Assembly: GCA_017537045.1 (NCBI GenBank)
Contig: JAFYLN010000052.1
Span: 1 to 16,532, forward strand
Length of the DNA: 16,532 bases
Direction: 5' to 3'
DNA from: Oscillospiraceae bacterium
GTDB taxonomy: Bacteria; Bacillota_A; Clostridia; Oscillospirales; Oscillospiraceae
Shown: piece after piece, positions 1-6,526 of the stretch
Position numbering within the stretch: position 1 is the stretch's first letter
Layout: every line of letters begins with the position of its first letter
Program-made: the position numbers and the translations under genes
The notes under the pieces: generated by a model
Database searches by the model: none
What the model was told of the DNA's origin: nothing
The model's input: the letters and a program-made list of their open reading frames with translations, nothing else

Positions 1-302
1 TAGGCATCGGTCTTGCGGCGGTGCTTGGTGACGGAGTAGTGGTTCACCATGGAGTCCATGTTGCCGCCGGAAATCAGAAAGCCCAGTCTGGGCGCGCCGT
101 AGATATTGATGGAGGAGGGCTTTTTCCAGTCGGGCTGGGAAATGATGCCCACCTTATAGCCCGCCTGCTCCAGGATTCTGGAGATGATGGCGTGGCCGAA
201 GGAATGGTGATCCACATAGGCATCACCGATGACATAGACAAAATCGCACTGCTCCCATCCGCGGTCGATCATATCCTGTCTGCAAAGGGGAAGAAATTCC
301 AT
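1..302 (-). CDS. ygiQ: YgiQ-type radical SAM protein, N-terminal part (cut by window edge)
   Basis: The gene runs off the left edge, so only about 100 N-terminal residues are visible. The ATG at 302-300 follows a good ribosome binding site (GGAGGT, 313-308) at a 5-base spacing. The visible protein contains GDAYVDHHSFG, RILEQAGYKVGIISQPDW and SGGNMDSMVNHY, which match the conserved N-terminal region of the YgiQ/UPF0313 family. In that family this region precedes the radical SAM CxxxCxxC cluster, which lies outside the window. The family is cytoplasmic and its substrate is not established. The gene diverges from the tRNA-Leu gene and is chromosomal backbone, outside the integrated element. Family assignment is confident; function is not known. 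Confidence 0.88.
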   Translation of the reverse strand, partial: MEFLPLCRQDMIDRGWEQCDFVYVIGDAYVDHHSFGHAIISRILEQAGYKVGIISQPDWKKPSSINIYGAPRLGFLISGGNMDSMVNHYSVTKHRRKTDA

Positions 303-396
303 AGGGTACCTCCGGAGGAGTATATTTTGTATAGTATAGCAGATTCCCGGGGAAAAAGATAGATGAAAAGAAAAATGAAAAAAAGGAAAAAAGGTG

Positions 397-425
397 TTGA
401 CAAATCCAAAACGCCATGCTATTAT
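397..425 (+). promoter_or_regulatory. Promoter of tRNA-Leu
   Basis: A perfect -35 TTGACA (397-402) is followed after 17 bases by TATTAT (420-425). The predicted start is near 432, about 35 bases before the mature tRNA. The promoter lies outside the integrated element, so tRNA transcription survives integration. Confidence 0.85.
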
Positions 426-467
426 GTAGCAGTCGTCAGGGCACAGCCCCAGACAACAACGAAATAT

Positions 468-555
468 GCGCGAGTGGTGGAATTGGTAGACTCGCTAGAT
501 TCAGGTTCTAGTGCTCATTCCGGGCGTGGGGGTTCGACTCCCCCCTCGCGCACCA
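468..555 (+). tRNA. tRNA-Leu, anticodon CAG
   Basis: This is a complete class II tRNA with a long variable arm. The acceptor stem GCGCGAG (468-474) pairs with CTCGCGC (545-551), followed by discriminator A552 and an encoded CCA (553-555). The anticodon stem CTAGA (495-499) pairs with TCTAG (507-511), with loop TTCAGGT, giving anticodon CAG (502-504), which reads CUG. Bases 488-555 lie in the 69-bp attachment repeat, so the 3' part of this gene is duplicated at 7500-7567. The 5' part (468-487) is found only here. The gene is intact despite the integration. Confidence 0.96.
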
Positions 556-556
556 T
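488..556 (+). repeat. Left attachment repeat (attL core), 69 bp
   Basis: This 69-bp stretch begins at AGACTCGC in the D-arm side of tRNA-Leu and runs through the anticodon, variable and T arms to the CCA plus one T. It is identical base for base to 7500-7568. The copies diverge at once on both sides (T487 versus G7499; G557 versus A7569). It is the duplicated target of a tRNA-specific tyrosine integrase. Confidence 0.95.
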
Positions 557-560
557 GAAA

Positions 561-595
561 AGCACCGAAAACGGTATGTTTTCGGTGCTTTTTCT
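561..595 (+). terminator. Terminator after tRNA-Leu, supplied by the element
   Basis: A 12-bp perfect stem, AGCACCGAAAAC (561-572) with GTTTTCGGTGCT (578-589), encloses a 5-base loop and is followed by TTTTTCTTATTTT. It lies just inside the left attachment repeat, so it belongs to the element and replaces the original tRNA terminator, now displaced to 7574-7604. Confidence 0.9.
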
Positions 596-632
596 TATTT
601 TCTGAGCCAATTTGATTATATTGTTGGCGTTC

Positions 633-662
633 GGTCAACAAAATGGTCAACAAAAAAGTCAA
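633..662 (+). repeat. Left arm-type integrase sites (GGTCAACA repeats)
   Basis: GGTCAACA occurs at 633-640 and again at 645-652, exactly 12 bases apart. A degenerate third unit, AGTCAA, follows at 657-662 in the same 12-base register. The same motif at the same period occurs near the right end (7345-7364). Paired short direct repeats flanking a core site are typical of arm sites bound by the N-terminal domain of Tn916/lambda-type integrases. Binding is inferred. Confidence 0.7.
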
Positions 663-726
663 TTTGGGAGTAGAAAAGAGAAGCAGGATTGATAAAAGGC
701 ATTGGTAACAAGAAAGGATGTTATCA

Positions 727-1935
727 ATGGCAGCAATCATTCAAAACAAAAAAGACGGGAAAGTGGTGTCCTACAAATTCAAGGCTTGCGTGGGGCGTGA
801 TGAACTGGGCAAGCAGGTATTCAAGTGCAGCACATGGAAAGTCCCGGATGGCATGACCCCGTCAAAGGCAGAGAAAGCGGCTCAGCGCGCCGCCGCCACA
901 TGGGAGCATCAGGTCAAGGAGGAATATAAAAAGGATTTGGAGAATCCGGAACGGGTCAGGGAACGGGAGATCGTAAAGAAGCGCACCGACTTTGTGAAGT
1001 TCGTTTCGGAGGACTGGTTCCCGGTGTGTATTGAGGACGGAAACCACAAGCATACAACGGTTGATTTCTACAGGCACACCACAAACCGCATCACGGCTTA
1101 TTTTGCGGGAAGAACGATTCAGAGTATCACGGCGGTGGATATTCAGAAGTTCCTGATTTATCTGCGGACGGAATACAGAACAAAGCAGAACAAGCCTGTT
1201 TCCGACAAAACTGTTCGTCATTCCTATTGTGTTCTGGTGATGGTTTTTGAATTTGCCGTTGAACAGGAATTGATTCAGAAGAATCCAATGGATAAGGTGG
1301 ATTGTCCGAAGCTGGCGAAGAAGAAGGTGGATGCATTCTCGGCGGAGGAGGCGAAAGAGTTCCTCGCACTGCTTCCTGCGTGTGACAGCGAATTTCGCTG
1401 CATGATGTATCTGCTGCTGACCGTGGGACTGCGGCGGGGAGAGTTGATTGGTCTGCAATGGAGGGACTTTGATTTTGGCAATATGACCCTTGATATTTGC
1501 AGGAACATCACCTATTCGCCGGAGAAGGGAACGACGGTGGACACACCCAAAACGGAAAACAGTGTGCGGACGGTTCCGCTGCTGCCCTTTGTTGCGGAGC
1601 AGTTGCGTGCATATAGGGCTGCTGAATGGCCTGGGAGCGGCGAGAATGCGTTTGTATTTCCGGGAAGCAAGGGCGCGAATATCCCCCGTTCACCCAATGC
1701 AGTGACTCACAGGGTCAAGCGGTTCATGAAGCTCCACGGTTTGCCGGATATGTCGCCCCATGACCTTCGCCATAGCTGCGCGACACTGCTTCTGGACAAC
1801 GGAGCTGATATCAAAAGTGTTCAGGAAATTTTGGGGCATACCAACGCAAGCACGACTCTGAACTTCTATGTGCGCTCTGATATCACCCGAATGAAAGCCG
1901 CCGCAGATAAGTTTGCAACTGCGTTTGGACTGTAA
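727..1935 (+). CDS. int: Tyrosine recombinase / integrase
   Basis: This 402-residue site-specific recombinase cuts and rejoins DNA at the tRNA-Leu core. The start is taken at ATG 727, placed 9 bases after GAAAGG (712-717). An in-frame ATG at 718 abuts that ribosome binding site and is unlikely. The N-terminal part (about 1-60) is a basic arm-binding-type domain, about 85-195 is the SAM-like core-binding domain, and 205-402 is catalytic. All catalytic residues are present: R236 (GLRRGEL), K275, H345 and R348 (HDLRH), H371 (LGHT) and nucleophile Y381. Length and order match the phage/ICE integrases of Firmicutes. It lies next to the left attachment site, reading inward. No convincing promoter is visible between the tRNA terminator and the gene, so it may depend on a promoter that reads across the joined ends of the excised circle. 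Confidence 0.95.
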   Translation: MAAIIQNKKDGKVVSYKFKACVGRDELGKQVFKCSTWKVPDGMTPSKAEKAAQRAAATWEHQVKEEYKKDLENPERVREREIVKKRTDFVKFVSEDWFPVCIEDGNHKHTTVDFYRHTTNRITAYFAGRTIQSITAVDIQKFLIYLRTEYRTKQNKPVSDKTVRHSYCVLVMVFEFAVEQELIQKNPMDKVDCPKLAKKKVDAFSAEEAKEFLALLPACDSEFRCMMYLLLTVGLRRGELIGLQWRDFDFGNMTLDICRNITYSPEKGTTVDTPKTENSVRTVPLLPFVAEQLRAYRAAEWPGSGENAFVFPGSKGANIPRSPNAVTHRVKRFMKLHGLPDMSPHDLRHSCATLLLDNGADIKSVQEILGHTNASTTLNFYVRSDITRMKAAADKFATAFGL

Positions 1936-1945
1936 GAGAATACAA

Positions 1946-1983
1946 TGCAGCGGGAAGAACTTGCTTCCCGCTGCAACTATTTT
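1946..1983 (+). terminator. Terminator after integrase
   Basis: A 12-bp perfect stem, TGCAGCGGGAAG (1946-1957) with CTTCCCGCTGCA (1964-1975), encloses a 6-base loop. It starts 10 bases after the integrase stop. The T-run is short (TATTTT), so strength is uncertain. Confidence 0.7.
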
Positions 1984-2046
1984 ACGTCATGTTACGTCAG
2001 GCTGCATCCGGGCAGGATGAATCTGCGTGAAGATATCATACGGGTA

Positions 2047-2088
2047 CAAAAAGAAGCGCAAAAGCCGTGTAACAGACTCTTGCGCTTC
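2047..2088 (-). terminator. Terminator of the XRE regulator gene
   Basis: Read on the minus strand, GAAGCGCAA (2088-2080) pairs with TTGCGCTTC (2061-2053) across an 18-base loop. CTTTTTG follows. It begins directly after the regulator's stop codon. No equivalent T-run is present on the plus strand. Confidence 0.7.
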
Positions 2089-2089
2089 C

Positions 2090-2317
2090 TTATTCCCGAA
2101 ACTCAAACAATTTGCTCGGCGCGATTTCCAAAACCTCGGACAGTTTGAACAGCACATCAAAGGACACACTAACTTTTCCCAATTCGATGGAGCTGACATA
2201 GGTGCGGTGGATATCGACCAGCTCTGCAAGCTCTGTCTGGGACAGGCGCTTTTTCTTGCGGTAGTATACGACATTCAAACCGAACTGTTGGTATTGCTCC
2301 TTGTATTCGTCTTTCAA
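2090..2317 (-). CDS. XRE-family transcriptional regulator (single helix-turn-helix domain)
   Basis: This 75-residue protein is almost entirely one Cro/C1-type helix-turn-helix domain (about 11-68): RKKKRLSQTELAELVDIHRTYVSSIELGK has the usual recognition helix around TYVSSIE. The start chosen is TTG at 2317, preceded by a GGGGTGGAGG stretch. The frame stays open upstream to 2407, but that part crosses the likely promoter and has no ribosome binding site. It has no separate effector or dimerisation domain, as in small repressors of mobile elements. It faces away from the lipoprotein operon across about 200 bp, so it probably regulates itself and that operon. The stop runs straight into its own terminator. 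Family is sure; the target is inferred. Confidence 0.88.
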   Translation of the reverse strand: MKDEYKEQYQQFGLNVVYYRKKKRLSQTELAELVDIHRTYVSSIELGKVSVSFDVLFKLSEVLEIAPSKLFEFRE

Positions 2318-2335
2318 TCCCTCCACCCCTTTCAA

Positions 2336-2364
2336 TTTATATTCTAACCGTATTTCTCTGAAAA
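2336..2364 (-). promoter_or_regulatory. Possible promoter of the XRE regulator
   Basis: On the minus strand, TTTTCA (2364-2359) and TATAAA (2341-2336) are separated by 17 bases, just upstream of the proposed TTG start at 2317. The match to consensus is moderate. TAGAAT at 2346-2341 is an alternative -10. Confidence 0.4.
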
Positions 2365-2393
2365 ATGAACAGACGGACGAACGCACAGAGCGA

Positions 2394-2422
2394 TTGACAG
2401 AGTGCAAATTATGAACTACAAT
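2394..2422 (+). promoter_or_regulatory. Promoter of the lipoprotein operon
   Basis: TTGACA (2394-2399), a 17-base spacer and TACAAT (2417-2422) form a near-consensus sigma-A promoter. The predicted start is near 2429, leaving about a 97-base leader before the first lipoprotein. It diverges from the XRE gene. Confidence 0.8.
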
Positions 2423-2525
2423 AGAAACGGGGAAGAAATGCAGGCTTTTTTGAAGGAAGGAGTGAGAGGGGAAGCATCAGAAAGAACACCCAATTATCAC
2501 CATAATGAAACAGGAGATGATTACT

Positions 2526-3605
2526 ATGAAAAAAATAACTTTAATTCTCCTTGTGCTTTGCGTTTGCATTGGCTTATGTGCCTGTGGCAAAAGTGAAGCT
2601 GCACAGGCTGTTGATGAATTGATTGCTAATATCGGAACAGTCACATTGGAGAATGAACAAGTGATTCTGGAAGCAGAGGAGGCTGTTTCGGTATTAAGCG
2701 AAAAAGAAAGAGGGCAACTTGAAAATATCGGGCTTCTTGAAGCGGCGCGAAATACATACAATGACCTCGTTGCTGAGCAGGCAGCACAAATCGATGATGC
2801 CATTCTTGCAATCGGAGAAATCTCTCTCGATAGCGGAATAGCGATTTCCACAGCGCGCAACGGGTATGACCGGTGTTCTGAAAATGTTCAGGATGCAGTG
2901 CATAACTATAGCATCCTGACCGATGCAGAAGAAGCATTTTTTATGTTGCGTGTTGCCACTGCGGAGGAGCTGATTGATGCAATCGGTACGGTTTCGCTGG
3001 AAAGCGAAGAAAGCATCAATAAAGCGCAGACGTTTTATTCAGAGCTTTCCTACAAGGAAAAAGAACAGGTGTCCAACAGTGCGGAATTGTATGATGCAAA
3101 AAATGCTTATTACAAGTTAGAACAAGCAGAAAAGGAAAAAGCAATTGAAGCGGCACTTGCCAAATTGAAAACATCTTATGATAAGGTGCAAGGCATCACA
3201 TGGTACGAAGCCTCCGCACAGCCGACGTATGCGGATACCAGAAGTTATGTGCTGCCGTATATCGGAAAGAACTCCGGCAATACATGGCTGAGATTGCATT
3301 TCCATTATACAGGAAAATCGTGGATATTCTTTGAACATGTAACGATTGTGGTGGATGGTGCCACATATTATAAGGATTTTAACTACTACGATATTACGCG
3401 TGACAATGATACCGAAGTTTGGGAAATTGCAGATATTGAACCGGATTCTAAAGACATTGAAATGCTGTGGGCAATTGCCAATTCCACGGAAACGATTGTG
3501 CGTTTTGAAGGCGACAGCCGCTATTACGATTTGACCGTCAACAGTAAAGACAAAACTGCAATTAAGGAGGTTTTGACTGCTTACGAACTTATGAGTTCTA
3601 AGTAA
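2526..3605 (+). CDS. Surface lipoprotein with three helical repeats and a C-terminal beta-rich domain
   Basis: The start is ATG 2526, 9 bases after AGGAG (2512-2516). The protein has 359 residues. A lysine-led hydrophobic signal ends in the lipobox LCAC, so Cys20 would be lipidated and the protein anchored outside the membrane. Residues about 30-81, 89-142 and 147-198 are three copies of a helical unit with the pattern IG-x-(V/I)-(T/S)-L, a central A..(A/Y), and a closing A..(A/T)-Y. Such units recur in Clostridia surface proteins. A charged helix (199-220) leads to a domain of about 140 residues rich in aromatic strands (ITWYE, WLRLHFHYTG, WIFFEHVTIVVDGATYY, RFEGDSRYYDLTV). It forms an operon with the next lipoprotein. 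Function is unknown; superinfection exclusion is one possibility by analogy to phage lipoproteins, not by recognised homology. Confidence 0.85.
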   Translation: MKKITLILLVLCVCIGLCACGKSEAAQAVDELIANIGTVTLENEQVILEAEEAVSVLSEKERGQLENIGLLEAARNTYNDLVAEQAAQIDDAILAIGEISLDSGIAISTARNGYDRCSENVQDAVHNYSILTDAEEAFFMLRVATAEELIDAIGTVSLESEESINKAQTFYSELSYKEKEQVSNSAELYDAKNAYYKLEQAEKEKAIEAALAKLKTSYDKVQGITWYEASAQPTYADTRSYVLPYIGKNSGNTWLRLHFHYTGKSWIFFEHVTIVVDGATYYKDFNYYDITRDNDTEVWEIADIEPDSKDIEMLWAIANSTETIVRFEGDSRYYDLTVNSKDKTAIKEVLTAYELMSSK

Positions 3606-3617
3606 TTCGAGTTGATT

Positions 3618-4385
3618 ATGAAAAAGATAATATCATTGACGATTTTGTGCTGTCTGCTCGTTGCTATGCTGACCGCGTGTGATTCTTCTGACTATAAAAA
3701 AGCATTAAAATTATATAATTCCGGGCAGTACAGCGAGGCCATGTCCATGTTTGAGGAACTTGGCGATTATGAGGACAGCGGCAGTTATGTGGTTGATTGC
3801 AAGATGAAAATTGCAGAATCCTTAGTTGAGAACAAAGAGTTCCAAGATGCCATCAATATTTATAGCGAGTTAAATGATGAGGTAAGAGTTTCTGCTGCGA
3901 AGCGGGCATGGTTGGCGGATTACATTGAAACCAATGGTACGGCTCATACCGACGGATACCAGATTACCAGAAATCAGGGCGATAGGACAATTTCTCTGGT
4001 TGCATCAGAATCCGGAAAATATAAGGTCATTATTAAGCAGGGTAACGATGTTGGTTATAACGAAATCATCATCACCCTGATGCCGGATACTTCTACGGGC
4101 TTTATTCAGCACGAAAGAGAGATTTCCTTCACGATTTTAGGAAGAACAGCCTATCAAAAAGAATCCGGTTCCTGCGAAATCGATACATCCGTTTTTAACA
4201 GAGGTACAATGCTCAACTACAATGATTACTCTGCAATCGGAACCGGAGCGGAGGATATGAATGCCAGTTCTTTTGCGCGCTCAACCATGGAATTTATCAA
4301 CGATTCTAAATCTGCCCTTACCCAAATGCTGAAGGAAACGAATATCGAAATCAACTTGTCCGATCTGGGTTTTACCTCTTATTAA
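3618..4385 (+). CDS. Lipoprotein with N-terminal TPR-like repeats
   Basis: This 255-residue protein starts at ATG 3618, only 12 bases after the previous stop, so it is probably co-transcribed. An upstream in-frame TTG (3612) is less likely. The signal peptide ends in lipobox LTAC with Cys21 as the lipid site. Residues about 25-60 and 64-95 form TPR-like helical pairs (YKKALKLYNSGQYSEAMSMF, and FQDAINIYSEL). They include the LGDYEDS turn common in Firmicutes extracytoplasmic TPR proteins, which points to protein-protein contact. The rest (about 105-255) contains strand-rich sequence (KYKVIIKQGN, NEIIITLMPD) and a helical tail; I do not recognise it. A strong terminator follows. It may partner the preceding lipoprotein at the cell surface; this is inference. 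Confidence 0.82.
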   Translation: MKKIISLTILCCLLVAMLTACDSSDYKKALKLYNSGQYSEAMSMFEELGDYEDSGSYVVDCKMKIAESLVENKEFQDAINIYSELNDEVRVSAAKRAWLADYIETNGTAHTDGYQITRNQGDRTISLVASESGKYKVIIKQGNDVGYNEIIITLMPDTSTGFIQHEREISFTILGRTAYQKESGSCEIDTSVFNRGTMLNYNDYSAIGTGAEDMNASSFARSTMEFINDSKSALTQMLKETNIEINLSDLGFTSY

Positions 4386-4397
4386 TCCTTTGACGTT

Positions 4398-4430
4398 TTC
4401 CCTCCCCGCCACGGGGAGGGAATTTTTCTT
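4398..4430 (+). terminator. Terminator of the lipoprotein operon
   Basis: TTCCCTCCCC (4398-4407) pairs with GGGGAGGGAA (4413-4422) around a 5-base loop, followed by TTTTTCTT. This is a textbook intrinsic terminator 12 bases after the stop codon. Confidence 0.92.
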
Positions 4431-4456
4431 GCCCCAAAACTTGACTCCTCCAACAA

Positions 4457-4486
4457 TTGGAAAAAAATGAAATTTCAAGGTATAAT
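4457..4486 (+). promoter_or_regulatory. Promoter upstream of the helicase gene and its leader
   Basis: TTGGAA (4457-4462), an 18-base spacer and a perfect TATAAT (4481-4486) predict transcription starting near 4493. This is more than 200 bases before the helicase start. Confidence 0.65.
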
Positions 4487-4492
4487 ATATGT

Positions 4493-4682
4493 AGAAAAAG
4501 CATAATACTCCACGGGCGTTGTTGGATTTTTGAGGTTTTCTTTGTGCGTGACGGCGGCGGAAATCAGTTTAGTCCCCCTACATATATGTATACTTATAAG
4601 TAGATAAATAAATGGGACAAAATCGGTTGCTTACCGTTCAAATATAGGCACACGGCTTTCCAATGCCCGTGTGCCGCTTTTT
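4493..4682 (+). ncRNA. Possible terminated leader RNA or small RNA before the helicase gene
   Basis: The stretch from the predicted transcription start (near 4493) to 4682 holds no gene. It ends in a hairpin, GGCACACGG (4647-4655) with CCGTGTGCC (4667-4675), followed by GCTTTTTA. It could be a free-standing RNA of about 190 bases or an attenuated leader of the helicase gene, whose ribosome binding site begins 13 bases after the hairpin's T-run. I do not recognise a known riboswitch or T-box. The middle holds an AT-rich near-palindromic patch around 4580-4603. Confidence 0.35.
4647..4682 (+). terminator. Terminator or attenuator hairpin ahead of the helicase gene
   Basis: A 9-bp perfect stem (4647-4655 with 4667-4675) with an 11-base loop is followed two bases later by five T (4678-4682). 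It lies between the promoter at 4457-4486 and the helicase start at 4711, so transcripts must pass it to express the helicase. Confidence 0.7.
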
Positions 4683-4710
4683 ACTTTATGAAACAGAAAG
4701 GTTGTTGAAT

Positions 4711-5895
4711 TTGAAGGGAACCAAATGGCTTTCCGAAGCAGTTCATTGCGAAGAAATCAGACCGGGGGCAATGAACTTGATTTAGGCCCCGGTTGGAAGT
4801 GGTAAGACCACATGGGCGTTGGAGCATCTTTCGACCACAGTGTCCATGCCGTGCAAAATGCTGTATCTCATTGATACAAGAAACGGAAATCAGCAGATTG
4901 TGTCAAAGCATGATATCGCGGCGTTTTACAGCGACGAATGGAAGGAGACGGTGGCATATGGTATTGAATGGTTTGGCGAGGTGTTGTTTCAAGACCAAAT
5001 CGTTGTAATGACCTATGCAAAATTTGGCGTTTTGGCAGAGCGGTATCCGCGGTTTGGATACGATTTTGAATTGATTCTCTGTGACGAAATCCACAGCTTG
5101 CCGAAATTTTGCAACATTCCGGCAAAACGCGGCGATAAAAATTATCATATTATGGCAAAGCGGCGTTTGGAGGATATCATAAATGGAAGTCAGGTAACGG
5201 TGGTTGGGTTATCTGCGACTCCGCAAAAGGCAGAAGAACAACTGTGCTGCTCCATCCGTCACATAACGGTTGACGATGATGTTCGGCAACTGGAAGTGAA
5301 GAAAATCATTCCATACACCAACAAATGGACACTGCTGGAACAACTTTCACCGAAGAAGAAGGGTATCGTTTATTTTGAGCGCATTGCATCAATGAATGAT
5401 TTCTAGGAAGCGGCAGAAGCAAAAGGCTTTCGCGTGATTTGTATATGGAGTATCAACAGCATAGACCATCCTATGAGTGCGGAGCAAATCGCGGCAAGAG
5501 ACTATATTCTATCCTATGAGGAACTCCCGCCACAATACGATATGGTCATTCTGAATGCCAGCAGTGAAACGGGAATCAACATCTATGGTCAGGTAGACTA
5601 TATCGTGGTTCACAATACGATGCCGGATACCCGAACGCAGGTTCGCGGAAGATATCGTCGAGACTTAGAGATATTGTATTTACTGGACTATCAATCCATT
5701 CAAGTGCCGGAGGAGTATATGAACCGGGAACTGCCAGCAGAGGAACGGGAGAAGTTGTGTCAGATTCTTGCAATTCGGAATGAGAATGGGCGTATTGTCA
5801 AATGGACAACAGTTCGGAACCGTTTGATAGCAGTAGGTTATTCCGTGGTTGAGAGCCGGAGAAACAGCAAACGGTATTATGTGATTACACTGTAA
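4711..5895 (+). pseudogene. Small SF2 (DEAD/DEAH-like) helicase interrupted by two in-frame TAG codons
   Basis: One frame of 394 codons runs from TTG 4711 (9 bases after AGAAAGG, 4695-4701) to TAA 5893-5895, broken only by TAG at 4783-4785 (codon 25) and 5404-5406 (codon 232). All SF2 landmarks are in order: Walker A APVGSGKTT (26-34, just after the first TAG), Walker B with DEIH (125-128), motif III SAT (168-170), a motif IV-like KGIVYFER, a motif V-like ASSETGINIYG, and motif VI QVRGRYRR (310-317) with arginine fingers. Family members use ATP to move on or unwind nucleic acid. No frameshift, indel or TAA/TGA stop is present. Without readthrough the first product would have 24 residues, and no start after it recovers Walker A. 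It may be a recent pseudogene or a readthrough-dependent gene. The last part (about 345-394) resembles a winged-helix tail. Confidence 0.8.
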
Positions 5896-6000
5896 ATGCC
5901 AAAATTGCAGTAATCTATAAAAAGAATCATACAAAAATGGCAAAATGCCCAAATGCCAAAAATGTAGGATTCCATAATAGAAACGTACAAAATTGGCAAA
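5894..6000. repeat. Two tandem imperfect repeats of about 50 bp with TGCCA/TGGCA ends
   Basis: Unit 1 (5894-5944) and unit 2 (5951-6000) both open with AAATGCCAAAA and close with TGGCAAA. They share spaced blocks between (a TCTATAA/TCCATAA block, an AGAATCATACAAAA/AGAAACGTACAAAA block). Within each unit TGCCA and TGGCA form inverted ends about 35 bases apart. The first unit overlaps the helicase stop codon. They could be protein-binding sites, iterons or an RNA structure. The rest of this gap, 6001-6087, shows nothing I recognise. Confidence 0.6.
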
Positions 6001-6080
6001 TTTCATTCGAGGATGGTTATGTGCAGAGCGCGGTGCCGTAAAATGGTCATGACTTTGCATTTCCCAAAATCCACCCCCAA

Positions 6081-6117
6081 TATATAGAAAAAGCGGCGGT
6101 TCCGTTGCGGAACCGCC
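6081..6117 (-). terminator. Terminator of the minus-strand paralog pair
   Basis: GGCGGTTCC (6095-6103) and GGAACCGCC (6109-6117) form a 9-bp stem with a GTTGC loop. On the minus strand it is followed by GCTTTTTC, 16 bases past the stop of the 6134-6505 gene. On the plus strand no T-run follows, but the stem also lies downstream of the helicase. Confidence 0.88.
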
Positions 6118-6133
6118 ATAAATTATATTGCTG

Positions 6134-6505
6134 TCAGGATGCAAGGGGATATTTGCCGAAATCCGGGAATGTGTTCCTGAACCAATCATCAACAAACTTT
6201 CGTGGATTCTTCTGACTGCGGGATTCTTCCTTGACCGCCTTGAACTGCTTCATGAGTTCAACGGCGTTGGATTGGAATGCGATATACACCGCCATTTTGT
6301 CGTAGGTAATGTAAGGGGATTTGCGCCGCTTCGGTGCTTCCACACGTATTTTCAGATTGGGAAAATGCGTTGCGTACTTCTCATAGACTTCAAACTCATG
6401 GCTTTCCATGTCACTGGCCTTCATGCTGAAACGGTGCGTCATGTGCAGGGTGTTTGTTTCAAAATCGTAGTAATAACCGCCGGAGGAAAACTTGACCTTA
6501 CGCAT
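6134..6505 (-). CDS. Small protein of unknown function, paralog of the preceding gene product
   Basis: This 123-residue, basic, soluble-looking protein has no signal or membrane segment. It starts at ATG 6505, behind AAGAAAGGAAG, 21 bases after the stop of the upstream gene, so the two are co-transcribed. It shares a pattern with that neighbour: a short beta-like start, a block with S-x-E-F..Y, a central (I/L)-x-Y-D-x-M, an F-x-x-V-(K/R)-x-E-S stretch, and a C-terminal P-x-x-F-V-x-x-W-F. The C-terminus here reads KFVDDWFRNTFPDFGKY. I recall similar short uncharacterised proteins with a WF..xYP ending from Firmicutes mobile elements, but cannot name a family. The intrinsic terminator at 6081-6117 follows. 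Nothing indicates a catalytic site. Confidence 0.8.
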   Translation of the reverse strand: MRKVKFSSGGYYYDFETNTLHMTHRFSMKASDMESHEFEVYEKYATHFPNLKIRVEAPKRRKSPYITYDKMAVYIAFQSNAVELMKQFKAVKEESRSQKNPRKFVDDWFRNTFPDFGKYPLAS

Positions 6506-6526
6506 ATTTTAGACTTCCTTTCTTGA

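Noticed and set aside
21..362. Plus-strand open frame at the left edge
   Set aside because: It is antisense to the conserved YgiQ N-terminus and continues past that gene's ribosome binding site. No motifs.
4468..4506. Twelve-codon open frame in the helicase leader
   Set aside because: It begins upstream of the predicted transcription start and overlaps the -10 region, so it would not be translated from this promoter.
5894..6000. CRISPR array
   Set aside because: There are only two imperfect units lying almost end to end, with no equal spacers and no cas genes nearby.
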